NCBI GenBank assembly: GCA_041941305.1
Contig: JBGTQJ010000088.1
Coordinates: 1-30,860 of the forward strand
Length of the DNA: 30,860 bases
DNA from: JANSWP01 sp041941305
GTDB taxonomy: Bacteria; Bacteroidota; Bacteroidia; Chitinophagales; Saprospiraceae
Direction of reading: 5' to 3'
In this document: piece by piece, positions 1 to 7,869 of the stretch
Layout of the letters: each line of letters starts with the position of its first letter
How positions within the stretch are numbered: position 1 is the first letter of the stretch
Made by a program: the position numbers and the translations under genes
The notes under the pieces: generated by a model
What the model was told of the DNA's origin: nothing
The model's database searches: none
What the model saw: the letters and a program-made list of their open reading frames with translations, nothing else

Positions 1-33
1 TTACATTTAAAATTAGAACCAATCACCCCTGCC
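1..33. repeat. Left copy of a 33-bp inverted repeat at the window ends
   Basis: The first 33 bases are the exact reverse complement of 30807-30839 at the other end of the window. Beyond the 33-mer the copies differ, but both continue into a C-run/G-run hairpin core: TTTGGGGGG follows here, while the right copy has CCCCTTTGGGG. On the minus strand this copy lies about 20 bases after the ABC transporter stop codon, so it could also work as its 3' region. Whether it is a dispersed repeat or the tip of a mobile element cannot be told from one pair. Confidence 0.85.
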
Positions 34-54
34 TTTGGGGGGATGATTCATGTT

Positions 55-1839
55 TTATGCCAGAACTTTTCCTATTTGAACATTCCATAAGTCTGCATAA
101 ATGCCCCCTTTTTCGAGCAATTCCTGGTGGGTTCCTTCCTCTTTAATTCCTCCTTTTTCAAAAACTACAATTTTATCGGTATTGCGGATAGTTGATAGTC
201 GATGGGCAATGATAATGGCTGTCCGATTTTGTGTCAACTGATTCAGGTTTTGTTGGATCGCCCTTTCAGTTTCAGTATCTACAGAACTAGTCGCTTCATC
301 GAGTAATAAAATTGGAGCATCTTTCAGAATTGCTCTTGCTATACTCAGCCGTTGTCTCTGTCCTCCAGATAGTTTGATACCACGCTCTCCTATTATGGAA
401 TCGTAACCATTTGGCAAGGAAGTAATAAAATCGTGCAGTTGTGCTTTTTTGGAGGCATCAATAATGGTATCCATATCTAATTCGTCCATTCCATATGCCA
501 TATTTTCCCTGATGGTTCCATGAAATAGATATACATCTTGTGAAACGAGTGCCATCTTATTTCTCAAGGCGGTCATATCTAATTTTCGAATATCAATTCC
601 TTCTAATTCTATACTTCCCCCTGTCACATCGTATAATCTTAAGAGCAATTTTACCAAGGTGGTTTTTCCGGCACCAGTTACCCCAGCGATTCCAATCGAT
701 TGGCCAGATTCAATTTTCAGATTGACATTTTGTAGAATCGGCTGATTGGGTTTGTAATGAAAATCCAGGTTTTTCAATTCTATTTGTCCTACCCTTTCAG
801 GGAGTGAGATAGGATTTTCTACATTTTTGATCACATTCGGCGTATCGATCAAACCAAAAATCCTTCGCGCAGAGGCTCTGGCTCGTTCAAATTCATCAAA
901 CACTCGTCCTAATCTCGTAATTGGCCAAAGCAATCTTTGTATCATCATGGCAAAAAATGCCAAACTGCCGAGAGACAATTTTGGAGGGTCCTGCATGGCC
1001 CACCAGGCACCAATCATCAAGACACCAGCAAATGCAAGGGCAATAAACATTCTGATAGCAGGCACATAAACTGCACTCCATTGAATCGCTCTAAAATTGG
1101 CATCCCGATAATTTTCAGAAACTTCTTCGACTCTTTGATTTTCGAAATTTTCCGTGGTAAAACTTTTGATAACCATAATGCCGGAGATATTGTTTTCCAG
1201 GCGATTGCCCAAAAATCCAACAGCTTCACGGACTTGTTTATAATAAGGAGCCACTTTTTTTTGATAGTATAAACTCCCAATTATGATAAAGGGAATGGGT
1301 ATAATACTTAGCAAGCCCAAAGGTAAAGAGACCAAACACAAAGCAGTTCCGGCAAAAAGTACCAAAACGATTAAATGAATGATTTCATTAAAACTGGAAT
1401 TCAGGAAACGTTCCAATTGATTGATGTCGTCATTTAACATTGCCATCAAATTTCCAGTTCTCTGCTCTTCAAAAAATGCGATTTCGCGACTTTGCATCCT
1501 TTTATATGCAAATAATCGCAAATCGTGCTGCACGCGCTGTGCCAGTCGCATAAATTCTCTTTTGAATGACCACTCGAATAAACTTTCGAAAATAAAAATG
1601 AATAATGTCAGTATTCCCAGGAAAAGAATCACACTCCAGGAATCTGATAGTCCAGTCATTTTGGCTATCCAGGTTGGCGTATCTCCAGCAGCTGTATCAA
1701 TTAACCATCCTGTCAAGATTGGTGGCATCAGGTCAAATAACTTATTGACTATGCTTGAAGTTACTGCCCAAAGGACGCTTCTTTTGTAATTTTTCAAATA
1801 TTGAAACAATCGAAGCATTGGGCTAGTGGGCTGAATCAT
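55..1839 (-). CDS. ABC exporter half-transporter, fused membrane and ATPase domains (MsbA-like)
   Basis: Inner-membrane ABC exporter of 594 residues, the usual size for a homodimeric half-transporter. The N-terminal ~330 residues carry about six hydrophobic segments (ABC_membrane type 1). The C-terminal nucleotide-binding domain shows Walker A GVTGAGKTT near residue 383, signature LSGGQRQR near 491, Walker B ILLLDEAT near 510 and the H-loop IIAHR near 545, so it should be an active ATPase. By family the substrate may be a lipid, drug or peptide. The sequence does not decide this and MsbA is only one option. It stands alone, with a small lipoprotein gene upstream on the same strand after a 59-base gap. 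The start MIQPTSPMLRLF leads directly into the first conserved helix. Confidence 0.93.
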   Translation of the reverse strand: MIQPTSPMLRLFQYLKNYKRSVLWAVTSSIVNKLFDLMPPILTGWLIDTAAGDTPTWIAKMTGLSDSWSVILFLGILTLFIFIFESLFEWSFKREFMRLAQRVQHDLRLFAYKRMQSREIAFFEEQRTGNLMAMLNDDINQLERFLNSSFNEIIHLIVLVLFAGTALCLVSLPLGLLSIIPIPFIIIGSLYYQKKVAPYYKQVREAVGFLGNRLENNISGIMVIKSFTTENFENQRVEEVSENYRDANFRAIQWSAVYVPAIRMFIALAFAGVLMIGAWWAMQDPPKLSLGSLAFFAMMIQRLLWPITRLGRVFDEFERARASARRIFGLIDTPNVIKNVENPISLPERVGQIELKNLDFHYKPNQPILQNVNLKIESGQSIGIAGVTGAGKTTLVKLLLRLYDVTGGSIELEGIDIRKLDMTALRNKMALVSQDVYLFHGTIRENMAYGMDELDMDTIIDASKKAQLHDFITSLPNGYDSIIGERGIKLSGGQRQRLSIARAILKDAPILLLDEATSSVDTETERAIQQNLNQLTQNRTAIIIAHRLSTIRNTDKIVVFEKGGIKEEGTHQELLEKGGIYADLWNVQIGKVLA

Positions 1840-1849
1840 GTTATATCTT

Positions 1850-1920
1850 TTTGGGTGCTGGTTATCTGGGTACTGGTTCTTTTCCGCTCTAAATCTGCCT
1901 ACTGCTCACCGCTCTCCTCC
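1850..1920. repeat. Word-repeat stretch between ABC exporter and lipoprotein genes
   Basis: Degenerate direct repetition of gggt-gctggtt / gggt-actggtt, followed by ctgcctactgctcaccgctctcc. The words match those in the better-formed element at 17918-18020 and the short one at 2430-2460. The right half forms the last codons and stop of the lipoprotein gene. There is no clean complementary arm here, so this is a decayed or partial element. Confidence 0.45.
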
Positions 1921-2276
1921 TCCACTGGGTTATTTGACCAGGTTTCGATTTCTGCCAATCTTCCTTTCATGTCATTAAAAGCTTGTTTCCATAGTGCTCG
2001 ATTTTCTTCCGAAAGCTTTTTCAAGTTGAATCGGGCTAGTTTGTCTAATTGCTCATTACAAAATTGCACATCTTCAAATACCTGATTGTCAGTTAGATTT
2101 TTAACAAAATTGGTATCGGCCAATTGGTATTGCCCTTCTGGAAAATGCATGGCATACAATTTCTGGTAACTAATAAAATAATTTTTAAATCGGGTATCTT
2201 CTTCTTCTGTTTGACAGGAAAATAAAAAAACAGAAATGGCAAAAAAAAGGATTATTCTATTTACTGAATTGATCAT
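1899..2276 (-). CDS. Small lipoprotein of unknown function
   Basis: A 125-residue protein with a lipoprotein signal peptide: MINSVNRIILFFAISVFLFSC, with the lipobox cysteine at residue 21 (LFSC). It is probably anchored to a membrane facing the periplasm or surface. The mature part is charged and probably helical (for example LDKLARFNLKKLSEENRALW). No family is recognised with confidence. The start at 2276 is chosen because it places the signal peptide at the N-terminus; the frame is open further upstream, but that would add 15 residues before the signal. The last codons (EEESGEQ) lie in a word-repeat stretch, so the C-terminus may be recently remodelled. Confidence 0.75.
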   Translation of the reverse strand: MINSVNRIILFFAISVFLFSCQTEEEDTRFKNYFISYQKLYAMHFPEGQYQLADTNFVKNLTDNQVFEDVQFCNEQLDKLARFNLKKLSEENRALWKQAFNDMKGRLAEIETWSNNPVEEESGEQ

Positions 2277-2429
2277 TGAATATTCTCGGATTAAAAAGTA
2301 TAATTTAGAAACGGGCTGCAAAAATGGGAAAGATTTTGAATATGGTGGATAATTAGCCAGTCAAAATCCTTCTCAAAAAATTCATTTTATTTCTTTCACA
2401 ATTTTCTCAACTTTGCAGGGCTTTTTTTA

Positions 2430-2462
2430 GTGGGCAGTGGGCAGTAAACCAGCAACCAGAAA
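2430..2462. repeat. Short word-repeat element in the purC leader
   Basis: The sequence agtgggcagtgggcagta is followed by aaccagcaaccaga, a direct duplication of gtgggca next to ccagcaacca words. The second half matches words of the 17918-18020 element. It sits just before the purC start and would be in its 5' leader if transcription begins upstream of it. Confidence 0.5.
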
Positions 2463-2468
2463 TAAACT

Positions 2469-3416
2469 ATGACGCAGACAATTCACCAATCTAATTTTCA
2501 ATTTCCTGGACAGCGTAAATTCTACAGAGGAAAAGTTAGGGACGTTTACACTGTGGACCATCAATTAATCATGATTGCTTCAGATCGCATTTCTGCATTT
2601 GACCATATACTTCCACGCCCAATACCTTATAAAGGTCAGGTATTGAATCAGGTAGCGACCCATTTTCTGAATGCGACAAGAGATATTTGTCCCAATTGGT
2701 TAATCTCAACTCCCGACCCAAACGTGGCAATTGGTCATGCTTGTGAACCTTTTAGAGTAGAGATGGTCATTAGGGGGTATCTTACCGGACACTCCTGGCG
2801 GGTTTATAAAAAAGGAGGACGAACATTGTGTGGAGTTTCATTGCCAGAGGGTTTAAAAGAACACGATAAATTTCCAAAACCCATCATTACACCCGCTACA
2901 AAAGCGGAAGAAGGTCATGATGAGGATATCTCCAGAGAAGACATCATTGCTCAAGGCATTGTCAGCAAGGAGGACTATGCTATATTGGAAAAGTATACCT
3001 ACGCTTTATTTGAAAGAGGGACTCAAATGGCGGCGGAAAGAGGCTTAATTTTGGTGGATACAAAATATGAATTTGGGAAAAAAGATGGTCAAATTTATTT
3101 GATAGATGAAATACACACCCCGGATAGTTCCCGTTATTTTTATTTGGAGGGTTATGAAGAAAGACAGGCAAAAGGATTGGGGCAGAAACAACTTTCCAAA
3201 GAATTTGTAAGGGAATGGTTAATGGCAAATGGATTCCAGGGATTGGAAGGTCAGACGATGCCACAGATGCCAGACGATTTTGTGAATTTGGTTTCAGCGC
3301 GATATATTGAACTGTACGAAACGGTGACTGGTAAACCATTTGAGAAGGCAAAAACAATCGATATTTTAGAAAGGATAGAAAGGAACATTTTGGTCAGGCT
3401 CAGAAAAAGGGATTAA
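2469..3416 (+). CDS. purC: Phosphoribosylaminoimidazole-succinocarboxamide synthase
   Basis: Cytosolic SAICAR synthetase of purine biosynthesis. It joins CAIR with aspartate using ATP. The 315-residue protein matches the longer (about 300-residue) family form. Visible family signatures are KFYRGKVRDVY near the N-terminus (nucleotide-binding loop), IASDRISAFDHILP, PYKGQVLNQVATHF, LVDTKYEFGKKDG and the substrate-binding IDEIHTPDSSRYF. The start MTQTIHQSNF gives a normal N-terminus. It is a single gene with no other pur genes nearby, followed after a short gap by a toxin-antitoxin remnant. With guaA in the same window it identifies the segment as chromosomal. Confidence 0.97.
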   Translation: MTQTIHQSNFQFPGQRKFYRGKVRDVYTVDHQLIMIASDRISAFDHILPRPIPYKGQVLNQVATHFLNATRDICPNWLISTPDPNVAIGHACEPFRVEMVIRGYLTGHSWRVYKKGGRTLCGVSLPEGLKEHDKFPKPIITPATKAEEGHDEDISREDIIAQGIVSKEDYAILEKYTYALFERGTQMAAERGLILVDTKYEFGKKDGQIYLIDEIHTPDSSRYFYLEGYEERQAKGLGQKQLSKEFVREWLMANGFQGLEGQTMPQMPDDFVNLVSARYIELYETVTGKPFEKAKTIDILERIERNILVRLRKRD

Positions 3417-3459
3417 CTTTGTTTGAATGTATTTGTTAGATTTGTTTAAATTCAATGTT

Positions 3460-3642
3460 ATGCTACAAAAAGCAGAAGTAATAAAAGCAATAAAAAAACT
3501 TCCAGAGCAATTTTCTATTGATGATCTTGTTGAAAGATTAATTGTTTTACAAAAAATTCATACAGGTTTAGAGCAGGTTGCTGAAGGGAATACAGTTTCT
3601 ACTGAAAAGGCCAAAGAAAAACTTAATAAATGGCTAAAGTAA
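3460..3642 (+). CDS. Antitoxin of a ParE/RelE-type toxin-antitoxin pair
   Basis: A 60-residue charged protein (MLQKAEVIKAIKKLPEQFSI...) ending in TEKAKEKLNKWLK. This layout, a short helical N-terminus with FSIDDLVERLI and a Lys-rich C-terminal helix with a terminal KWLK, is what I know from small antitoxins paired with ParE-like toxins in Bacteroidota. The stop overlaps the toxin start by 13 bases, typical of translationally coupled pairs. An earlier in-frame ATG at 3427 would add 11 hydrophobic residues; 3460 gives the usual N-terminus. It would bind the toxin, and usually such proteins contribute to repression of the operon. No DNA-binding motif is clear. Confidence 0.75.
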   Translation: MLQKAEVIKAIKKLPEQFSIDDLVERLIVLQKIHTGLEQVAEGNTVSTEKAKEKLNKWLK

Positions 3643-3926
3643 CCTGGACTTTTCAAGCCTTGGAAGATATTCGTGATATTGCTGAGTATCATGCACAAAA
3701 TTCTGAAAAATACGCTTCTTTTTTAGTCACCCAATTTTTTGAAAAAACAGAACAATTAGAATCTTTCCCAAAATCTTGACGAATTGTACCAGAATCCAAT
3801 ATTTCATCCATTCGAGAATTAATCGTACATCAATACAGAATTATTTATTCTATTCCAGATATTGATACTATTGATATCCTGACTGTTAGGCATAGTTCTC
3901 TGCCATTAACAGAATACCCTTTATAA
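3630..3926 (+). pseudogene. ParE/RelE-family toxin interrupted by in-frame TGA
   Basis: Reading from ATG 3630, the frame encodes MAKVTWTFQALEDIRDIAEY and continues to ...QLESFPKS, then TGA at 3777-3779. It goes on without frameshift through RIVPESNISSIRELIVHQYR and IIYSI to TAA at 3924-3926. Together this is a full 98-codon ParE/RelE toxin of normal length. Family members usually have glycine at the stop position (P-x-S-G-R-x-V-P-E), so a single G-to-T change (GGA to TGA) explains it. The truncated 49-residue product would lack the strand with the conserved RxxY-type residues and is unlikely to be toxic. Alternatives are a base-calling error or stop readthrough. It overlaps the intact antitoxin gene by 13 bases. 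Confidence 0.88.
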
Positions 3927-3945
3927 TTCAATTTCTATCTTCCCT

Positions 3946-4551
3946 ATGAAAGCAATAAAACTTTCTGGTACCATCATTCTTTTTCTCATGGCATTTGGGG
4001 TAGGACTCATTTCTCTCCGTTATTTCTCCTTTGAAATTCGTGATATTTTGCACGAAAGAACCGAAGCACTACAGAACATGACATATTATCTCGGTTTTTA
4101 TGCCCATGTCCTTTTTGGTCCCATCGCATTATTGATCGGTCCATTTCAATTTTTGCCAAAATTCAGAGCAAAAAATTTAAAACTGCACAGAGCTTTGGGA
4201 AAAATTTATGTGGCAGCTTGCTTATTGGGAGGAATTGCTGGATTTGTAATTGCCTTTTTTACCTTCGGTGGGTGGACAGCTTCCTTAGGATTCATTTTAC
4301 TTGCTGTTTTTTGGATATATACTACCACCCAGGCCTTTTTAAAAATAAAAAACAAGGAAGTAGAACTGCATCGTATTTGGATGCTCAGGAGTTTTGCCCT
4401 TACGCTTTCGGCAGTTACACTGAGAATATGGCAACCCATTTTAATGGGTGTGTTGGGATTTGAATTTATTGCATCCTATGAAATCGTGGCCTGGTTGTGT
4501 TGGGTACCAAATTTATTGATAATCGAATGGTACATCAGAAGATATTTGTAA
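3946..4551 (+). CDS. DUF2306-type multi-pass membrane protein
   Basis: A 201-residue protein with about five or six hydrophobic segments. Family-type features are the HVLFGPIALLIGPFQF segment, the LHRALGKIYVAACLLGG motif with a His-Arg pair, and VELHRIWMLRSFALTLSAVTLR, another His-Arg followed by a conserved transmembrane helix. I recognise this arrangement as the DUF2306 family; its biochemical role is unknown. The paired histidines on helices could bind metal or haem, which is inference. It ends directly against the convergent hydroxylase gene with no spacer. No operon partner. Confidence 0.75.
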   Translation: MKAIKLSGTIILFLMAFGVGLISLRYFSFEIRDILHERTEALQNMTYYLGFYAHVLFGPIALLIGPFQFLPKFRAKNLKLHRALGKIYVAACLLGGIAGFVIAFFTFGGWTASLGFILLAVFWIYTTTQAFLKIKNKEVELHRIWMLRSFALTLSAVTLRIWQPILMGVLGFEFIASYEIVAWLCWVPNLLIIEWYIRRYL

Positions 4552-5598
4552 TTACTGAACCCTTGGATGTTCTTCCTCCTTTGGCTTCACAAATCCATGA
4601 GAAATTTGATCCCAAAAAGTCGCTGGATACTCTTCCACCCCAGGAAAACCCAATCTAATATCTCTTCCATCTTTAGGAATATAGGCTGTTTTGAAGATAT
4701 AATCCCAGCAAGCTAAGGTCAATCCAAAATTGACACCATATCGCCTGTCTTTGGGCAATTCATAGGAATGATGCCAAATATGCATTTCAGGGCTATTGAA
4801 AATAACTTTCATAAAGGGTCCCAAAACGAATGCACCTACTGCAATTGAAGAAAAGAAAACAGCCCATTTACCAATGGCTGAGATTCCTTCGAATAAGTGT
4901 ACATCCAAAAGGCTATTTGCTAAAACAATTCCAATCAAACCTCCTAATATACCACCCGTCACTCTTCCACTCGCCACGAAGTTGGAATGATTGTAATGGC
5001 CAACGGCAAAAGTAAAAATATGAATGATGAAAAAATCGTAAAGCCCAATTCCCATTAAAGCCAAGGGGATGTATTCAATGGTACGGTAAACAATATTTTC
5101 CATCCAGTGGTAACGCATTTGAGCAGCAAAACCCATTTGTTCAACTGAATGGTGGACTTTGTGAAACTCCCAGAGCCAATCCGAACGATGCAATAACCTA
5201 TGGGTCCACCATTGCACAAAATCCCTTAGCACAAAACCAATCAGAAGTATACTCCACTGCGGCCAAGAGCGCATTGGATTGGAGGCCTGTAAATCAAAAC
5301 CAGAAATGAAAATGATGGCATCGTTGAATAAATTGACAATGACATCTGAGGCTGCATTGAAAATGATTAAGGAAAAAAGAAAGAAATTAAAAAACATATA
5401 GAAGGCATCCAGCCAAAAGTCCTTTCGCAGGATAGGTTGATTCTTGCGCCAGGGAATGATCACCTCTACCAAAAAGAAAAACAAGGATGCAAAAACAACC
5501 CAATAGAAGTAGTTGTGCCAACTTGGATTGGTAATTTCTTCCCAAAGAAAATTACCATAACTTCTGTAACCCTCTAAAAAAATTTCCCAGTAAGTCAT
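4552..5598 (-). CDS. Membrane fatty-acid-hydroxylase / sterol-desaturase-superfamily di-iron enzyme
   Basis: A 348-residue integral membrane protein. The histidine clusters of this superfamily are present in order: HRLLH at 133-137 (HxxxH), HKVHH at 146-150 (HxxHH), HYNH at 201-204, and HIWHH at 273-277 (HxxHH). These ligate a di-iron centre that hydroxylates or desaturates a lipid. About six hydrophobic segments surround the His boxes. The actual substrate (fatty acid, sterol-like or carotenoid) cannot be read from the sequence. The next gene upstream on the same strand is a flavin monooxygenase, so the two could act on related hydrophobic substrates, but the 105-base gap contains a repeat and co-transcription is uncertain. 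Confidence 0.9.
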   Translation of the reverse strand: MTYWEIFLEGYRSYGNFLWEEITNPSWHNYFYWVVFASLFFFLVEVIIPWRKNQPILRKDFWLDAFYMFFNFFLFSLIIFNAASDVIVNLFNDAIIFISGFDLQASNPMRSWPQWSILLIGFVLRDFVQWWTHRLLHRSDWLWEFHKVHHSVEQMGFAAQMRYHWMENIVYRTIEYIPLALMGIGLYDFFIIHIFTFAVGHYNHSNFVASGRVTGGILGGLIGIVLANSLLDVHLFEGISAIGKWAVFFSSIAVGAFVLGPFMKVIFNSPEMHIWHHSYELPKDRRYGVNFGLTLACWDYIFKTAYIPKDGRDIRLGFPGVEEYPATFWDQISHGFVKPKEEEHPRVQ

Positions 5599-5605
5599 TT
5601 ATTGA

Positions 5606-5713
5606 TGTTGCAATGCTGCAATATTGCAATACTATAATGTTTATTTAAGAATACATCGTAGTATTGCAGCATTGTAGTATCGTAGAATTAAACTGCTGTA
5701 GTATTATAGCATT
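5606..5713. repeat. Stutter palindrome (tgcaat/gtagtat words) between hydroxylase and monooxygenase genes
   Basis: The left arm has caatgctgcaata at 5611-5623, whose exact complement tattgcagcattg is at 5662-5674. Both arms contain extra degenerate copies of the same words: tgcaatattgcaatactata on the left, and gtagtattgcag, gtagtatcgtag, ctgtagtattatagcatt on the right. The loop is AT-rich. The right arm runs into the last codons of the monooxygenase gene (stop at 5704-5706). Confidence 0.8.
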
Positions 5714-7179
5714 AAATAATCATCAGGATTAACCAGTTTCGTTTCTTTTCGGTAGGTAGTTGTAAAACCTGGCCAAAGCGTCGTGTTCTTTCCAGAAGCG
5801 GTTTGGTACCAACTCTTACATCCCCCTGACTGCCAGATTGTAGTCTTCAGTCTTTCCTGAATATCCCGATTAAAACTTTCCTGGACTTTGGGTTTGAGGT
5901 TAAACGCAGATTTGCCATTTAGGTTCTCCAGGAGATTCAGATAATCCATCACATAATTGACCTGAGATTCAATCATATGAATGATGGAATTGTGTCCAAG
6001 CCCTGTATTGGGTCCCACCAGGAATAACAAATTTGGAAAACCTGAAACGGATAATCCATAATAGGCTTCTGGTCCCTCCTTTCTCCATTCATCCATTAAG
6101 TTTCTACCATCCAAACCAATAATATCCATCTTCAAATCCATTTCAGAAGCGATGAATCCGGTTGCAAAAATGATGGCATCTATTTCATAGTCCTTACCGT
6201 CATTTACTTGGATGCAATTTTCGTTAATTTCTTCAATACTCTTTGTGACCAGGGTCACATTATCTCTGGTCAATGCCGGATAAAAATCATTTGAGGGCAG
6301 TATGCGCTTGCATCCAAGTTGATAATTTGGAGTAAGGGCTTTTCTCATTTCGGGGTCTTTGACCTGTCGCTTAAGATGAAACTTACCTACTGCATTGGCA
6401 TATTTTGAGAAAGTTTTATTTCCCAGCATCAAATATCCTCTGGATTCAAAAACCCAATAAATCAGGTTGCGATATATTTTTTGAAACCAGGGAAACCAGG
6501 CAAATATTTTTTTCTCAAAGCTAAAAAATTGACGGTCTGGTTTTGGAACAATCCAGTGCGGGGTTCTTTGAAATACATAAAGATGTTCAACTTCAGGAGC
6601 TATTTCAGGAATAAATTGGACCGCACTTGCTCCGGTACCAATCACAGCTACCTTTTTACCTGTTAAATCAAAATCATAATTCCAACCGGAGGAATGAAAG
6701 GATACACCCTGGAATCTATCGAAACCTTTAAAGTCAGGGATATTGGGACGGTTCAAGGGACCTGGAGCAGCCAAAACTACGGAAGCAGCAAAAGCATTTC
6801 CATCTTTGGTCTCAATTTTCCAGTTATTATCCGTTTCATTAAATCTTAAGCCTGTGACTTCAGCATTGTATCGAATGTGAGGTTCCAGATTGTATTTTTT
6901 TACACAATGCTTGATGTATTGTAGGATCTCAGGTTGTTTTGAAAATTTTCGAGTCCAGTTAGGATTGGGTTCAAAAGAAATGGAATATAGATGTGAAGGT
7001 ACATCACAACCACATCCAGGGTAAATATTGTCGCGCCAGGTACCACCTACTTCCGCAGCTCTTTCTAAGATGACAAAAGAATTTCTTCCAGATTGCAATA
7101 ATCGAATTGCAGTGGTCAATCCAGCAAAACCAGCTCCAATAATTGCTATTTGAAAATCAGATTTTGATTGTGTATTCAT
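5704..7179 (-). CDS. Flavin-containing (Baeyer-Villiger-type) monooxygenase
   Basis: A 491-residue FAD/NADPH-dependent monooxygenase. The FAD Rossmann motif GAGFAG is at residues 15-20, and a second nucleotide-binding motif, GTGASAVQFIPEIA, comes mid-protein. Between them lies FQGVSFHSSGW near residue 160, matching the Baeyer-Villiger fingerprint FxGxxxHxxxW, though the following residue is Asn rather than the usual Pro or Asp. Near the C-terminus CKSWYQTASGKNTTLWPGF is also family-typical. The reaction would be insertion of oxygen next to a ketone or a related oxygenation; substrate unknown. The start at 7179 (MNTQSKSD) is favoured over the longer frame because GAGGAG lies just upstream, the FAD motif then sits at its usual distance, and overlap with cutC is avoided. 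Confidence 0.92.
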   Translation of the reverse strand: MNTQSKSDFQIAIIGAGFAGLTTAIRLLQSGRNSFVILERAAEVGGTWRDNIYPGCGCDVPSHLYSISFEPNPNWTRKFSKQPEILQYIKHCVKKYNLEPHIRYNAEVTGLRFNETDNNWKIETKDGNAFAASVVLAAPGPLNRPNIPDFKGFDRFQGVSFHSSGWNYDFDLTGKKVAVIGTGASAVQFIPEIAPEVEHLYVFQRTPHWIVPKPDRQFFSFEKKIFAWFPWFQKIYRNLIYWVFESRGYLMLGNKTFSKYANAVGKFHLKRQVKDPEMRKALTPNYQLGCKRILPSNDFYPALTRDNVTLVTKSIEEINENCIQVNDGKDYEIDAIIFATGFIASEMDLKMDIIGLDGRNLMDEWRKEGPEAYYGLSVSGFPNLLFLVGPNTGLGHNSIIHMIESQVNYVMDYLNLLENLNGKSAFNLKPKVQESFNRDIQERLKTTIWQSGGCKSWYQTASGKNTTLWPGFTTTYRKETKLVNPDDYLML

Positions 7180-7182
7180 ATG

Positions 7183-7188
7183 CTCCTC
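7183..7188 (-). promoter_or_regulatory. Shine-Dalgarno sequence of the flavin monooxygenase
   Basis: On the minus strand the bases read GAGGAG three bases before ATG 7179 (GAGGAGCATATG). This is one of the few clear Shine-Dalgarno sites in the window. It decides the start over the alternative at 7245. Confidence 0.75.
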
Positions 7189-7227
7189 AATTATCTTCGC
7201 CAAAGATTGTGAAATATTTTGAAAACC

Positions 7228-7869
7228 ATGTTTGAAAAAAATCAATTAATTCTGGAAGCTTGTGTGGAGACTTTTGAACAAGCCTTGAATGCTGAAATAA
7301 ATGGGGCAAATCGCATAGAGTTATGTGGAGATTTATCGGTTGGAGGTATAAGTCCAGATTTTGCGCTAATCAAAAAGTGCAAAGCTCATTTGAGCATCCC
7401 GATTATGGTGATGATTCGTCCGAGGGGAGGCAATTTCATATACTCTGCTGAAGAATTCAATCAGATGAAGGCAGAAATAATATTTTGCAAAAATCTTGGA
7501 ATCGCTGGAGTTGTTTTTGGACTATTGGATTTGAATAATAAGATCAACATAGAGCAGGTTGCCGAATTAACTCAATTGGCTCACCCGCTTGAAGTTACTT
7601 TTCACAAGGCAATTGATGAAGTTGTAAATCCAATTGAGGAATTGGAAAAGCTAATTAAAATTGGAGGGATCACCCGGGTGCTTACATCTGGAAAGGCAAG
7701 GACAGCATTAGAAGGCAGTGAGCTAATTAGAAATATGATTCAATCCTCTAATAGTCAAATCACCATCCTTTCTGCAGGTAAAATTACTGCTGAAAACCTG
7801 GAAAACGTTCATCTACATATCAATGGAAAGGAATACCACGGGAAAAAAATTGTTGGAGATCTTTTCTAA
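7228..7869 (+). CDS. cutC: Copper homeostasis protein CutC family
   Basis: A 213-residue TIM-barrel protein of the CutC family, slightly shorter than the usual ~240. Signatures present are ILEACVETFEQALNAEINGA and NRIELCGDLSVGG at the N-terminus, IMVMIRPRGGNFIYS, GVVFGLLDLNNKI, VTFHKAIDEV and RVLTSGKA. CutC was linked to copper tolerance in E. coli, but its enzymatic role is unsettled, so the name is a family name only. The start ATG 7228 is chosen; a TTG at 7219 is also in frame. It is divergent from the monooxygenase (48 bases between starts), and its stop overlaps the stop of the permease gene by four bases. Confidence 0.92.
   Translation: MFEKNQLILEACVETFEQALNAEINGANRIELCGDLSVGGISPDFALIKKCKAHLSIPIMVMIRPRGGNFIYSAEEFNQMKAEIIFCKNLGIAGVVFGLLDLNNKINIEQVAELTQLAHPLEVTFHKAIDEVVNPIEELEKLIKIGGITRVLTSGKARTALEGSELIRNMIQSSNSQITILSAGKITAENLENVHLHINGKEYHGKKIVGDLF

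Noticed and set aside
55..1839. Naming the ABC exporter msbA
   Set aside because: Motifs prove an ABC exporter half-transporter, but several paralogues of this type are usual in Bacteroidota and the substrate cannot be deduced.
2980..3357. A 125-codon minus-strand frame within purC
   Set aside because: Antisense to a certain purC sequence; no domain or signal.
3427..3459. Longer start for the antitoxin at 3427
   Set aside because: It would add a hydrophobic 11-residue stretch not expected in this small antitoxin type; the ATG at 3460 gives a normal N-terminus.
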